From assembly GCF_021654135.1 (NCBI RefSeq), contig NZ_JAKGSD010000001.1, forward strand, positions 62,001 through 126,000: 64,000 bases of DNA, read 5' to 3'. Below, in pieces: positions 43,798-52,189 of the stretch. Below the pieces are notes generated by a model. It worked only from the letters and a program-made list of their open reading frames with translations, was not told where the DNA came from and searched no databases. Every line of letters starts with the position of its first letter. Position 1 is the first letter of the stretch. The position numbers and the translations under genes are program-made. Source of the DNA: Amycolatopsis tucumanensis. GTDB lineage: Bacteria; Actinomycetota; Actinomycetes; Mycobacteriales; Pseudonocardiaceae.

Positions 43798-44385
43798 CTA
43801 GAGCATCCCGGCGGCGCGGAACATCCGGTCGTAGATCTCGCGGATCGTCTGCTGCTTGCGGGCGTTGTAGTCCATCACGGTGCCGCCGCCGGGGATCGCG
43901 GCCCGCTTCGCCTCCTGGTAGCGCTCGCGGTCGTCCGGGTGCGTGCGCAGCCAGTCGCGGAAGAGGCGGTGCCGGATGGTCTCCGGGCAGTCCGGCCCGT
44001 ACACGTGCAGGTTCACCCGCGGCCCGGCCAGCGTCAGGCACCGGTGCTCGTGGAAGGACGGCTGCCGGATCGTCAGCACGTACCCCAGCCGCTCCAGCGG
44101 CGGCACGTACGTCTCCTCGGCCCGCGGGTCGGCGACGGTCAGGTCGATGTCGACGACGTCCTTCGCGGCGAGGCCCGGCACGGAGGTCGAGCCCACGAGC
44201 TCCAGGTCCAGCACCGCTGCGCCCAGCGCCCGCCGGAGCCCGGCCGCCAAGTCCCGGTAGCGGCGCGGCCAGTCCGGGTCGTACGGCACGATCCGCACGG
44301 GCGCCGGCGCGGGCGGGCCGTGCACCCACGGGTTCTCGTCCGGGTCGGGGTCGTGGTGTCGGGTGATCTCCGCGAACGTGGCCAC
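43798..44385 (-). CDS. GrpB-family nucleotidyltransferase-fold protein
   Basis: A 195-residue UPF0157/GrpB protein: VRIVPYDPDWPRRYRDLAAG, LELVGSTSVPGLAAKDVVDI (Gly-Ser and Asp-x-Asp of the nucleotidyltransferase fold), then HLPLRF-type ending RFRDWLRTHPDDRERYQEAK with RLFRDW and ARKQQTIREIYDR. Biochemical function in bacteria is unproven; some relatives carry a dephospho-CoA kinase fusion. GTG at 44,385 is the start. It is convergent with the PIN gene. Confidence 0.8.
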   Translation of the reverse strand: MATFAEITRHHDPDPDENPWVHGPPAPAPVRIVPYDPDWPRRYRDLAAGLRRALGAAVLDLELVGSTSVPGLAAKDVVDIDLTVADPRAEETYVPPLERLGYVLTIRQPSFHEHRCLTLAGPRVNLHVYGPDCPETIRHRLFRDWLRTHPDDRERYQEAKRAAIPGGGTVMDYNARKQQTIREIYDRMFRAAGML

Positions 44386-44395
44386 TCCCGCGAAG

Positions 44396-45145
44396 CTAGC
44401 AGCCCCAGATGCCGCCTTCCAGTTCGTCCCCGCCACCGCCCGGACCGCCGGCCGCCATGCCGAGCGCCGTCATCGCCGCGTCGAAAGCGTCCTCTGTGGA
44501 CGCCGCGATCTCCCGGAACGCCGGGGGAAACCCGGCGACGGCGCGGGCGCGGGCCGCCGGGTCGCTCTTGGTGACGCCGCCGGTGAACATCCGCGGGTAC
44601 ACCTCGGCCACGAACGGCGGCCGCGGCGGGTCGAACGGCCAGATCCGGAACCCGGCGCCCGCCAGCCGGTGCAGTGCCCGCATCCCGTGCAGCGACCCGC
44701 GGCCCACCTGCCCCGCCCCGACGAGCTGGAACACCGACTTCGCCGGGAACCCCGCGGCCCGTGCGGCTTCCTCGGTGCGCCGGAACTCCTGCCCCGTCAG
44801 TGCCTTACGGGTGGTCCAGAACGGCGGCTCCGGCGCGGCGAGCCACCGCGCCAGGCCGCGCTCCCGCATCAGCGGCGTCAGCGACTCCTCCGCGAGCGCC
44901 GCCCACAACCCGCGCGCGGTCAGCCCGTGTTCCCGCAGGTACCAGGCGGGCAGCGAGAACGCGAAGTCCAGCCCCACCACGAGATCGGGCGTCGCGGTCC
45001 CGATCAGCCAGTCGGCGACCTCCTCGCGGCTGCGCCCGTTCTCCAGCCGCACCAGCTCGCCGCGGATCACCTCGGCGACCCAGATCACCCGGCGCTGCGC
45101 GGGGCCGGCTCGCCCGGACCAGTCGACGGCGACGACACGTGCCAC
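44396..45145 (-). CDS. DUF429 domain protein
   Basis: A 249-residue protein with the DUF429 RNase H-like start (VARVVAVDWSGRAGPAQRRV) and LVVGLDFAFSLPAWYLREHG. The later block is FQLVGAGQVGRGSLHGMRAL. The conserved acidic residues suggest a nuclease-like fold but no activity is known. Its GTG start lies 61 bp inside the ABA4-like gene upstream, so they share a transcript. Confidence 0.78.
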   Translation of the reverse strand: MARVVAVDWSGRAGPAQRRVIWVAEVIRGELVRLENGRSREEVADWLIGTATPDLVVGLDFAFSLPAWYLREHGLTARGLWAALAEESLTPLMRERGLARWLAAPEPPFWTTRKALTGQEFRRTEEAARAAGFPAKSVFQLVGAGQVGRGSLHGMRALHRLAGAGFRIWPFDPPRPPFVAEVYPRMFTGGVTKSDPAARARAVAGFPPAFREIAASTEDAFDAAMTALGMAAGGPGGGGDELEGGIWGC

Positions 45146-45579
45146 GAGCCGATCGTGGCACGCCGTGCGGCGACCCGGCGCACCACCAGGTAGGTCAGCA
45201 ACCCGAACGGCGACAGCAGGATCGTCAGCACCAGGATCGGCGCCACGAACGCGTGGTGCACCCCGCGCTCCCGCGCGTCGGAGTACATCCACCGGCCGAT
45301 GAACAGGTCGAAGGCGATCAGGTGCGCCCAGATCGCCGCCGCGCCTTCCGGCGTGCCCAGGAACGCCCGCAACGTCTCCAGGTCCGGCCGGCTCACCACC
45401 GGCCACAGCGTGCCGAAGTCGCCGACCGCGAACACGGTGTAGACCACCAGGGGCGGGAGGACGATCCAGGGTGACGCGATGATCCGCCGCGTCACCGACC
45501 ACCCCGGCGCGAGGATCATCAGCGCCCAGAACGGCGCGGCCAGGTAGAACGTGATCTGGAACAGGGCCGTCGTGCTCAT
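45085..45579 (-). CDS. ABA4-like (DUF4281) membrane protein
   Basis: A 164-residue protein with four membrane helices. It has the ABA4-like core GTPEGAAAIWAHLIAFDLFI, GRWMYSDARERGVHHAFVAP and LLSPFGLLTYLVVR. Plant ABA4 is needed for neoxanthin formation; bacterial homologues have no proven role. The ATG overlaps the end of the upstream membrane gene as ATGA. The C-terminal 25 residues are hydrophilic and overlap the DUF429 start. Confidence 0.8.
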   Translation of the reverse strand: MSTTALFQITFYLAAPFWALMILAPGWSVTRRIIASPWIVLPPLVVYTVFAVGDFGTLWPVVSRPDLETLRAFLGTPEGAAAIWAHLIAFDLFIGRWMYSDARERGVHHAFVAPILVLTILLSPFGLLTYLVVRRVAARRATIGSWHVSSPSTGPGEPAPRSAG

Positions 45580-46535
45580 GCCACGCTCACCTCCGGACGA
45601 CGGGACCCGGCGGCCAGCGACCAGACCGCGCCCGCCGCCACGGCGCCCACCAGCCCGGCGAGCGCGGCCAGTGTCCGGGCGTCGGGGTGGATCAGCGGCT
45701 GCCCGCGCAGGGCCTGCCACGTCACGAGCGCGACCAGGCCCGCGTAGCCGAACCCGGCCACTGCCACCAGCCGCGCCCGCACGACCTCGGACCGCAGGCG
45801 CGCGACCCGGCGGGCGAGCACGGTGAGCAGGAGCGCGAACAGCGGCAGGACCTGCAGCGCGTGCATGCCGATGAAGTGCGGGATCCGCAGGTCGCCGCCC
45901 GTCGTGCTCCAGCCGGTGAGGGGCATCCCCGGCCCGCCGTCGGCGACGCCCACGCTGTGCGCGCCGATCAGGCCCTCGAACGTGCCGTCCCGCATGGATT
46001 GCACCTGCTCGCCGGTGGGGCCGATCATCAGCCCGCCGAGCCCGAGCCCGGCCAGCGACACGACCGCGCCGAGCCGGATCGCCCACCGCGCCGCGGGATC
46101 GCTGATCTCGGTGCGCAGCAACAGGATCGTCAGCACGAGCGTGCCCGTCCACAGCGCCGCGATCGAGATGCCCATGACCGTGAACAACGCGGCGTCGAAC
46201 GCAGTGGCGGCGTTGAAGTGGCTCGCCCGCCCGCGGACCACCTGCAGCACGATGATCGCGTACTCGACCAGCACGATCACGACGATCGCGGTCGACACGC
46301 GCGCGGCCAGGCGCTGCCCGCGCCGCAGGAGCGTGAGCATCCACGCCCACGTCACGCAGTACAGCGCGATCGAGACGGCGAACTTGAGCGGCTTGAGCCA
46401 GATCGGCGCGCCGAGCAGGACCCGGTCGTCGAGCGCGAGGCCGCCCAGCGACACCACGGTCATGCCCGCCATGATCCCGGCGGTCCACGTCATCGGGCGG
46501 TGCCAGGCCGAGACCCGGCCGAGCAGGGTTGTCAT
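45576..46535 (-). CDS. Multi-pass membrane protein of unknown function
   Basis: A 319-residue protein with about eight or nine hydrophobic helices, charged loops and several conserved-looking His (IPHFIGMHALQVLPLFALLL). ATG at 46,535 has GGGAGGAG eight bases upstream. It is the first gene of a three-gene operon with ABA4-like and DUF429 genes; a dyad 18 bp upstream of the start may be its operator. I do not recognise a named family. Confidence 0.68.
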   Translation of the reverse strand: MTTLLGRVSAWHRPMTWTAGIMAGMTVVSLGGLALDDRVLLGAPIWLKPLKFAVSIALYCVTWAWMLTLLRRGQRLAARVSTAIVVIVLVEYAIIVLQVVRGRASHFNAATAFDAALFTVMGISIAALWTGTLVLTILLLRTEISDPAARWAIRLGAVVSLAGLGLGGLMIGPTGEQVQSMRDGTFEGLIGAHSVGVADGGPGMPLTGWSTTGGDLRIPHFIGMHALQVLPLFALLLTVLARRVARLRSEVVRARLVAVAGFGYAGLVALVTWQALRGQPLIHPDARTLAALAGLVGAVAAGAVWSLAAGSRRPEVSVA

Positions 46536-46552
46536 CGTGTCTCCTCCCAGTC

Positions 46553-46569
46553 GGATAGCATCACTATCC
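46553..46569. promoter_or_regulatory. Inverted repeat upstream of the membrane-protein operon
   Basis: GGATAG-CATCA-CTATCC, 6-bp arms with a 5-bp spacer, lies 18 bp before the start codon in an AT-rich patch. A further CTATCC follows at about 46,589. It resembles operators of small repressors, but no regulator gene is adjacent. Confidence 0.55.
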
Positions 46570-46618
46570 AATACGGGAAGCTACGCTATCCATCCTGAGG
46601 AAGTCCACAGGAAACCCG

Positions 46619-47467
46619 CTAGCGGAGGAGCGCCTGGCCGAGTTCGCGCCAGAACGGCCGTGCGGTCGCCCCCGGCTCGATGCCGATGACCTGCACGACG
46701 ACGTGGTCGGCGCCCGCCTCGACGTGACGGCGCAGCTTGCCCGTGATGGCCTCCAGGTCACCCCAGAACACGAGGTCGTCGACGATCCGGTCGCTGCCGC
46801 CGCGGGCGAGGTCGTCCTCGGTGTAGCCGAGGCGCCGGAACTTCGCGATGTTGTACGGCGTGGTCAGGTAGGTGTGCAGGTGCTCCCGGGCGACCGCGCG
46901 GGCCGTCGTGGGATCGGTCTCGAACAGCACGGTGTGCTCGACGGCCAGGAACGCGTCCGGGCCGAGGGTCTCGCGTGCGCGAGCGGTGTGCTCGACGTTG
47001 ACGTGGTAGGTCTGCGCGCCCGCGGCGCGGTCGCGGGCGAGTTCGAGCATCTTCGGGCCGTAGGCGGCCAGGATGCGGCGGATCGGCGCCGCGGACTCCC
47101 GCGCGTCGAGCTCGTCGAGGTACTCGCGCATGGCCGTGAGCGGCTTGACTCCGGGGTGCGGCTCGCCGCCGAACCCGAGCCCGAGGACGTGCCGGCCGGG
47201 GTAGGCGTCGGCCAGCAGGGCGGCCGCGCCGTGCGCCGAGTGGGCCGGGTGGGACCAGATCTGCGTGATGCCGTTGACGACCCGCAGCCGCTCGGTGGCC
47301 GCGAGCAGGACGGCGGCCTGCGTGAACGCTTCGCGCCCGCCCACCTCGGGGAACCAGAACGCGCGCCAGCCCTGCTCTTCCAGTTCCCGCACCGACTCGC
47401 GCATCAGCGCGGCAGGCTGGTGCTCGAAGTCGAACGTGTAGATGCCGAATGTGCCCAGATCATCCAT
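46619..47467 (-). CDS. LLM-class F420-dependent oxidoreductase
   Basis: A 282-residue luciferase-like protein with the short F420-type architecture: REAFTQAAVLLAATERLRVV, GRHVLGLGFGGEPHPGVKPL and the substrate loop AAYGPKMLELARDRAAGAQT. Probably uses F420 to oxidise or reduce an alcohol or ketone. It is divergent from an ArsR repressor over 67 bp with a dyad. Confidence 0.83.
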   Translation of the reverse strand: MDDLGTFGIYTFDFEHQPAALMRESVRELEEQGWRAFWFPEVGGREAFTQAAVLLAATERLRVVNGITQIWSHPAHSAHGAAALLADAYPGRHVLGLGFGGEPHPGVKPLTAMREYLDELDARESAAPIRRILAAYGPKMLELARDRAAGAQTYHVNVEHTARARETLGPDAFLAVEHTVLFETDPTTARAVAREHLHTYLTTPYNIAKFRRLGYTEDDLARGGSDRIVDDLVFWGDLEAITGKLRRHVEAGADHVVVQVIGIEPGATARPFWRELGQALLR

Positions 47468-47476
47468 GGATCGAAG

Positions 47477-47494
47477 TATCGCAGATTCTCGATA
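47477..47494. promoter_or_regulatory. Inverted repeat between LLM and ArsR genes
   Basis: TATCG-CAGATTCT-CGATA is a 5-bp dyad with an 8-bp spacer, 10 bp upstream of the LLM start. It is the only AT-rich palindrome in the region between the LLM gene and the end of the ArsR gene and a plausible ArsR binding site. Confidence 0.5.
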
Positions 47495-47534
47495 TGATCG
47501 GGTGTGGGCTCCGGCACGGGGGAGCAGGGGAGCG

Positions 47535-47867
47535 CTACAGGGTCTCGCCGAGGACGGCGACGAGCTCGGCGATGCGCTGCTCGTCGCGCTTGTAGTGGGT
47601 CCACTTGCCGACCCGGGTGGCGCGCACGAGGCCCGCGCGCTGCAGCTCGGCCAGGTACGCCGACACCGTCGACTGCGCCAGCCCGGCCTTGGCCTGGATG
47701 TGGCTCACGCACACGCCGACCTCGGCCGGATCGGCGATCGCCCGGTCCACGGGGAAGTGCCGCTCGGGCTCGCGCAGCCAGGACAGCAGCTGCAGGCGCA
47801 CCGGATTCGACAACGCCCGCAGCGCGCGGACGACGTCGGGGTCCGGGGTGACCGCGGCTTCCGTCAT
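47535..47867 (-). CDS. ArsR-family winged-helix regulator
   Basis: A 110-residue repressor with the ArsR HTH: VVRALRALSNPVRLQLLSWL, VCVSHIQAKAGLAQSTVSAY then LAELQRAGLVRATRVGKWTH. No vicinal metal-binding Cys pair is present (a single Cys, in GVCVSH), so it is probably not metal-sensing. It is transcribed towards and ends 68 bp before the LLM gene, on the same strand, so the two may form one operon. Confidence 0.85.
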   Translation of the reverse strand: MTEAAVTPDPDVVRALRALSNPVRLQLLSWLREPERHFPVDRAIADPAEVGVCVSHIQAKAGLAQSTVSAYLAELQRAGLVRATRVGKWTHYKRDEQRIAELVAVLGETL

Positions 47868-47905
47868 GGCACCCAGGTTATCCGGGCCGGCGCGCGCGGG
47901 GCTGC

Positions 47906-48349
47906 TCACACCTCGGGCGGCGCGGTCGGGCAGGGGTCCCAGCCGTAGGCGGCGCAGTCGATGGTCGCCCACACGGTCTTCCCGCCGTCCGGGGAGAGCC
48001 GGCTGCCCCAGTCCTGGGCGACCGCATCCACGATGCGCAGGCCGCGCCCGCGCCGGTCCGCCGGGCTGCTGCCGGTCAGCACCGGCATCAGCGTGGAGTC
48101 GTCGTCGACTTCGAGGTGGATCCGGCAGGGGGCCTCCTCCCGGCGCAGCCGCAGCCGCCGGGGGCCGCCGCCGTGGTCGTAGGCGTTGGTGACGAGCTCG
48201 GTGGCGGCCAGCAGCACCGCCGTCAGGTGGTCTTCGCCCAGGTCCGCCAGTGCCGACGCCGCCCAGCGCCGCACCGCGACCAGCGGGGGCACGTCGCCGG
48301 GCGCGAAGTCGAGCACCAGCGCGGCGCGGTCCGGATCGGTCATCTCCAC
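47906..48349 (-). CDS. RsbW-type HATPase anti-sigma / regulatory kinase
   Basis: A 147-residue GHKL ATP-binding domain: N-box LLAATELVTNAYDHGGGP, G1 box VDDDSTLMPV and G2 box RGRGLRIVDAVAQDWGS. Stand-alone domains like this are common in actinomycetes, where they bind sigma factors or anti-anti-sigma proteins. No sigma partner is adjacent. GTG 48,349 and ATG 48,343 are possible starts. Confidence 0.83.
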   Translation of the reverse strand: MEMTDPDRAALVLDFAPGDVPPLVAVRRWAASALADLGEDHLTAVLLAATELVTNAYDHGGGPRRLRLRREEAPCRIHLEVDDDSTLMPVLTGSSPADRRGRGLRIVDAVAQDWGSRLSPDGGKTVWATIDCAAYGWDPCPTAPPEV

Positions 48350-48436
48350 GTGCCGCCAGTCCCCTCTGCGCCCTGTCTGCTCAAGGCGGCTGGTGCTGTC
48401 TACCCTGCGGCGGCACGCCGAAAACCCGCAGCGGCG

Positions 48437-49414
48437 CTACGCCGTCGGGTTCCGGCGTGGCTTGATGCGCGCGTGGGGCAACTCGGGCGCGGGCAGCCAG
48501 GACACCGCGCCCTGGTAGCCCTCGACGCGCCCGAACTGGTCGGACCCGGCCTGCCAGGCCTCGCGGTAGGCGGCGATCTCGTCGTGGGTGCGGCCCACGA
48601 AGTTCCACCACATCACGATTTCCTCGGCGAAGGGCGTGCCGCCGAGCAGGAGGACCCGCGCCGGGCCGGTGCCGTCGTTGACCAGCTCCAGGGTGGGCGA
48701 ACCGGGCGCCAGGTAGGCGAGTTCGCCGCCGGCCAGCGTCGTGCCCGCGACGGTCACGCCGCCGATGTCCTGCAGCACGCCGTGCTCGAACGCGGGGTCG
48801 ACGTCCAGCTCCAGTCGCGCCCCGGCCGCCAGGCTGAGCTCGGCGCCGAGCAGGGGCGTGAAGGCCGGCACCGGCGACGTGCTGCCGGCCAGGCTGCCCA
48901 GGAAGACGCGGATGGTCGCGCCCGGCGCCTCGACCACCGGGGGCGCGTAGTGCCGGAAGTCGCGCGCGGTGTGCCGGTGCTCGTCCGGCAGCGCGATCCA
49001 CAGCTGCACGCCGTGCAACGTGGTGGTGTCCGGTGTGGACACCTCGGAGTGCGCGATGCCGTGCCCGCCGGTCATCAGGTTCAGCTCGCCAGGGCGGACG
49101 AAGGCGTGCGTGCCGAGGCTGTCCCGGTGCTCGACCTCGCCGGTGAACAGCCAGCTCGCGGTCTGCAGCCCGGTGTGCGGGTGCGGGGCGACGTCCATGC
49201 CGCCGGTGGCCGCGACGTCCTCGGGCCCGTAGTGGTCGGCGAAGCACCACGCGCCGATGAGGGATCGCTGCCGCTGCGGCAGGGTGCGGCGCACCCGCAT
49301 CGCGCGCGGTCCGCCCAGCGGGACGTCCCGGGGCGACAGCACGGTCACGGTGCGCGCGGGCGCGGGCGGGTCGCCGCACACCATCTCGGCGGGGTCCGCC
49401 TCCACGTTGCTCAT
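48437..49414 (-). CDS. Pirin-family cupin protein
   Basis: A 325-residue pirin with two cupin domains. Metal ligands are His in VAPHPHTGLQTASWL and EVEHRDSLGTH, and Glu/His in GGHGIAHSEVS. The C-terminal block FVGRTHDEIAAYREAWQAGS is family-specific. Bacterial pirins are quercetin-dioxygenase-like or regulate metabolic enzymes. It is a single gene. Confidence 0.87.
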   Translation of the reverse strand: MSNVEADPAEMVCGDPPAPARTVTVLSPRDVPLGGPRAMRVRRTLPQRQRSLIGAWCFADHYGPEDVAATGGMDVAPHPHTGLQTASWLFTGEVEHRDSLGTHAFVRPGELNLMTGGHGIAHSEVSTPDTTTLHGVQLWIALPDEHRHTARDFRHYAPPVVEAPGATIRVFLGSLAGSTSPVPAFTPLLGAELSLAAGARLELDVDPAFEHGVLQDIGGVTVAGTTLAGGELAYLAPGSPTLELVNDGTGPARVLLLGGTPFAEEIVMWWNFVGRTHDEIAAYREAWQAGSDQFGRVEGYQGAVSWLPAPELPHARIKPRRNPTA

Positions 49415-49454
49415 GGGTTCATCCTGCCACCCGCCCGCGGCGGCGGGCCGGGGC

Positions 49455-49913
49455 TCAGCGGGTGTCGGCGCGGGGGCGGCCCGCCGACAGCGGGAACAGC
49501 CCGAGCACGATCATCCCGATTCCCAGTCCGAGGTGCAGCCAGTTGTCGGCGTCGTTGACCGGCACGAAGTTGGCGCCTGAGCCGTGGTCGACGAGCAGCC
49601 CGTACAGCCACAGGACCAGGTACACGACGCCGCCGCCGATGAGGAAGGCGCGGGCGCCGCGCGCGCTGCGGGCCAGCGCCAGGCCCGCGATGCCGAACGC
49701 GAGGTGCACCAGGTTGTGCAGCACCGACACGGCGAACACGCCGAGCAGCATCGCGCCGGAGTGGTGGCCGGCGAAGGTGAGCTGGTCGTAGTGGGTGGTC
49801 AGGCCCGGGATGAACCCGGCGATCCCGACGAGCAGGAACACGACGGCGACGACCGCGGCCAGGGTCTGCGTGACGGTGCGGGCGGTGCCCGCGGCGGTGG
49901 GTGTGTGCGACAT
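49455..49913 (-). CDS. DUF4383 four-helix membrane protein
   Basis: A 152-residue protein with four membrane helices and the DUF4383 pattern: FAVSVLHNLVHLAFGIAGLA, VYLVLWLYGLL and ADNWLHLGLGIGMIVLGLFP. The family is common in actinobacteria, with no known function. It sits 61 bp after the DUF1990 gene on the same strand. Confidence 0.82.
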   Translation of the reverse strand: MSHTPTAAGTARTVTQTLAAVVAVVFLLVGIAGFIPGLTTHYDQLTFAGHHSGAMLLGVFAVSVLHNLVHLAFGIAGLALARSARGARAFLIGGGVVYLVLWLYGLLVDHGSGANFVPVNDADNWLHLGLGIGMIVLGLFPLSAGRPRADTR

Positions 49914-49974
49914 GGTGCTGCCTCCCGGAGTGGCTTTCCCGCGGGCTTCCCGGTTGGGCGGGGTTCAACCGGGC

Positions 49975-50706
49975 TCAGCCGGGTCCGACGCGGTGGATCG
50001 CCAGGCTGTCCAGGCGGGAGACGCTCGTGTCGGAGGGCGCGGTCACCAGCGGCCCGACGCGCGGAGGCGGGCTCGCCGGGACCGTCTCCCCGCGCAGCGC
50101 GGCTTCGGTGAACGCCCGCAGTCGTTCGCCGCAGCGGCGGTAGAAGCGCAACTGGGTGCGGCGGCCGAACAGCCGCCAGCCGAGGAACGTGATCCGGCCC
50201 AGCGACGGCGCGCCCTGCGAGTAGCTCTCGGCGACGAACTCGACCCGGCCGCTGCCGGGGTGCTTGACGACCTGGTAGGTCACCTTGCCCCGCTCGAGGT
50301 GGCCGTCCAGGGTCTCGTACGCCCAGCCCCAGACCCGGCGGCCGTCGTCCCGGGTCTCGTCGACGACCTCGGTGACGCGGACCCCGCAGTAGAAGTGGAT
50401 CGCGTGCCACCGGGCTTCGAGCAGCATGTCGCGGCCGGCCAGCGGCGCGTCCGGGTCGTAGAGCGCGCGCACGATCTCCGGCGGGGAGAACTCGTAGTCG
50501 CGCACCAGCCGGCACGCCTGCTCCCACGAACCGTCCGGTTCCGGGGGCCCCGGCCGTTCGGCGGGCAGGGCGTGGCGGTGCGTGTCGATGTTCCAGGCGG
50601 GCCCGCGCACCTCGGACACGTCGTAGTTGATCCCCTTGCCCGCCAGGTCCCGCCACGCCTGTCCGGCGTCGAGCCTGCCGAAGACCCACCGGCCGGCGCG
50701 GGTCAC
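49975..50706 (-). CDS. DUF1990 (UPF0548) protein
   Basis: A 243-residue protein with the UPF0548 core WGWAYETLDGHLERGKVTYQ, VEFVAESYSQGAPSLGRITF and RRTQLRFYRRCGERLRAF. The first 80 residues (KGINYDVSEVRGPAWNIDTH) are specific to this subgroup. No function is known. GTG at 50,706 overlaps the upstream stop (GTGA). A second, more distant UPF0548-like protein is encoded 300 bp away on the other strand. Confidence 0.78.
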   Translation of the reverse strand: MTRAGRWVFGRLDAGQAWRDLAGKGINYDVSEVRGPAWNIDTHRHALPAERPGPPEPDGSWEQACRLVRDYEFSPPEIVRALYDPDAPLAGRDMLLEARWHAIHFYCGVRVTEVVDETRDDGRRVWGWAYETLDGHLERGKVTYQVVKHPGSGRVEFVAESYSQGAPSLGRITFLGWRLFGRRTQLRFYRRCGERLRAFTEAALRGETVPASPPPRVGPLVTAPSDTSVSRLDSLAIHRVGPG

Positions 50707-50915
50707 TCGTGCTCCGCCAGCGAGTCCCCGATGACCCACAGGGTGGGCGGCCACAGGCCGACGAACAACGCGCGCCGTTCGGCGTTGCCCCGCTCGTCCT
50801 GGTCGACCGTCTTGGCGCGGATCCAGAGGCCGAGGCACAGGCCGATGGTCGCCAGCGAGGCGAGGTGCAGGTGGGCGCCGCGCACGTGTGCCCGGTGCAG
50901 CAGCCGAACGACCAT
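50703..50915 (-). CDS. Small two-pass membrane protein
   Basis: A 70-residue protein with two hydrophobic segments (LASLATIGLCLGLWI and ALFVGLWPPTLWVIGDSL) and basic/acidic loop RAKTVDQDERGNAERR. ATG at 50,915 has GGAG upstream. Coupled by GTGA to the DUF1990 gene, so probably a partner of it. Confidence 0.65.
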   Translation of the reverse strand: MVVRLLHRAHVRGAHLHLASLATIGLCLGLWIRAKTVDQDERGNAERRALFVGLWPPTLWVIGDSLAEHE

Positions 50916-50999
50916 GGACGTCTCCGTGTCGGGCGTGGATGTGCGGGTAACTGCTGTGCTGTACCCGGAAATCGCGGTTTCACCCACGGGAGTCCACCG

Positions 51000-51659
51000 A
51001 TGCCCTCACCACGCCGGGTTTTCGCCGTGGCCGGGCGCCTGTTCGCGGGCACCGTGCTGGTCACGTGGCGCTACGTCTGGTCGACCACGCCGCTGCACCG
51101 CCACGAGGGCCCGGGCGGCGAGGAGGACCGGCCACCGCCGCTGCCGCCGGGCGTGCTCGACGACCGGGTGCAGCTGGACGGCCGGGGACCGCTGTTCCAC
51201 CGCCGCTTCCGCGTGCGGGTGGCCGGAGCGGAGATGGACCCGGCGCGGCTCGTCGGCCTCGTCGTCGGCGACTTCAAGCACTTCGTGCCCGGCGAGGTGG
51301 TCGACGTCCACAATGGACGGAATGGGGACGAGCTGGTGGTGGAGATGCCCGGCCCGTGGAACGGCCCGGTGCGGATCGCCTACCGGGACCCGACCACCGT
51401 GCGGCTGGTGACGCTGCGCGGGCACCTGGAGGCGGGGCAGGTGCAGTTCCGCGCCCACGCCGACGGGGACCTGCTGGTGTTCGAGATCGAGCTGTGGGCC
51501 AGGGCCGCGAGCGCTCTGGTGCACCTGCTCTACGCCCGCCTGCGCTTCGCGAAGGAGGTGCAGCTCAACATGTGGGTGCGGTTCTGCCTCGCCGCGGCCG
51601 CGACCACCGGGGGCCGCCTCGTCGACGGCGTGCACATCATCACCCGGCGGCTCGGCTGA
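51000..51659 (+). CDS. UPF0548/DUF1990-like protein with N-terminal hydrophobic segment
   Basis: A 219-residue protein. RLVTLRGHLEAGQVQFRAHA and LLVFEIELWARAASALVHLL echo the UPF0548 core of the neighbouring protein, so both may descend from one fold. The start has one short hydrophobic stretch. It is divergent from the small membrane/DUF1990 pair with 84 bp between. Function unknown. Confidence 0.65.
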   Translation: MPSPRRVFAVAGRLFAGTVLVTWRYVWSTTPLHRHEGPGGEEDRPPPLPPGVLDDRVQLDGRGPLFHRRFRVRVAGAEMDPARLVGLVVGDFKHFVPGEVVDVHNGRNGDELVVEMPGPWNGPVRIAYRDPTTVRLVTLRGHLEAGQVQFRAHADGDLLVFEIELWARAASALVHLLYARLRFAKEVQLNMWVRFCLAAAATTGGRLVDGVHIITRRLG

Positions 51660-51668
51660 GGCGGCGGC

Positions 51669-52073
51669 TCAGGGCGCGCCGAGCTCGGCGGCGACCTCCG
51701 CGTTGATCCGCTCGAACTGCTCGCCCATCCGCGCGGCCAGCGCGGTGGCCGCCGACAACGGCCGCACCATCACCATGAAGTCGTCGATCCGGCCGTGCTC
51801 GTCGAGGTGCAGGAAGTCGCAGCCGGTGAGCTCCTTGCCGTCGACCGTCGCCTCGAAGACGAGCGCGTGGTCGCGCCCGCCGGCGTCGGCGATCTCCCGC
51901 ACGTAGCGGAAGTCCTCGAACACCCGCATCACGGCGCGCAGGATCGCGGCGGTCACGGTCTTGCCGTGGTACGGCTTGAAGGCCACCGGACTGGTGAACA
52001 CGACGTCGTCGGCGAGCAGGGCGGCCATGCGGGTCTCGTCGCGTGCTTCCACGGCTTCCCGGAACGGATGCAT
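51669..52073 (-). CDS. SnoaL-like / NTF2-fold protein
   Basis: A 134-residue NTF2-like protein: FREAVEARDETRMAALLADD, VVFTSPVAFKPYHGK, TGCDFLHLDEHGRIDDFMVM. Similar stand-alone proteins are common and mostly uncharacterised. A dyad about 90 bp upstream may control it. It is convergent with the preceding gene. Confidence 0.78.
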   Translation of the reverse strand: MHPFREAVEARDETRMAALLADDVVFTSPVAFKPYHGKTVTAAILRAVMRVFEDFRYVREIADAGGRDHALVFEATVDGKELTGCDFLHLDEHGRIDDFMVMVRPLSAATALAARMGEQFERINAEVAAELGAP

Positions 52074-52163
52074 GGTCGCCGAGGGTAGCGGCGCCTCCCC
52101 GGCGGGACAATCCCGTTGTCGTCAGTCCTCTGTGGACCCGGCCCGCCTGCCGCCACTGATGAT

Positions 52164-52179
52164 GTATAACGACCTATAC
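52164..52179. promoter_or_regulatory. AT-rich dyad upstream of the NTF2-like gene
   Basis: GTATA-ACGACC-TATAC in otherwise GC-rich sequence, between the sigma-factor gene end and the NTF2-like start. It looks like a repressor operator, yet no regulator is encoded nearby, so it is an orphan site. Confidence 0.45.
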
Positions 52180-52189
52180 GGAGCGGCTT

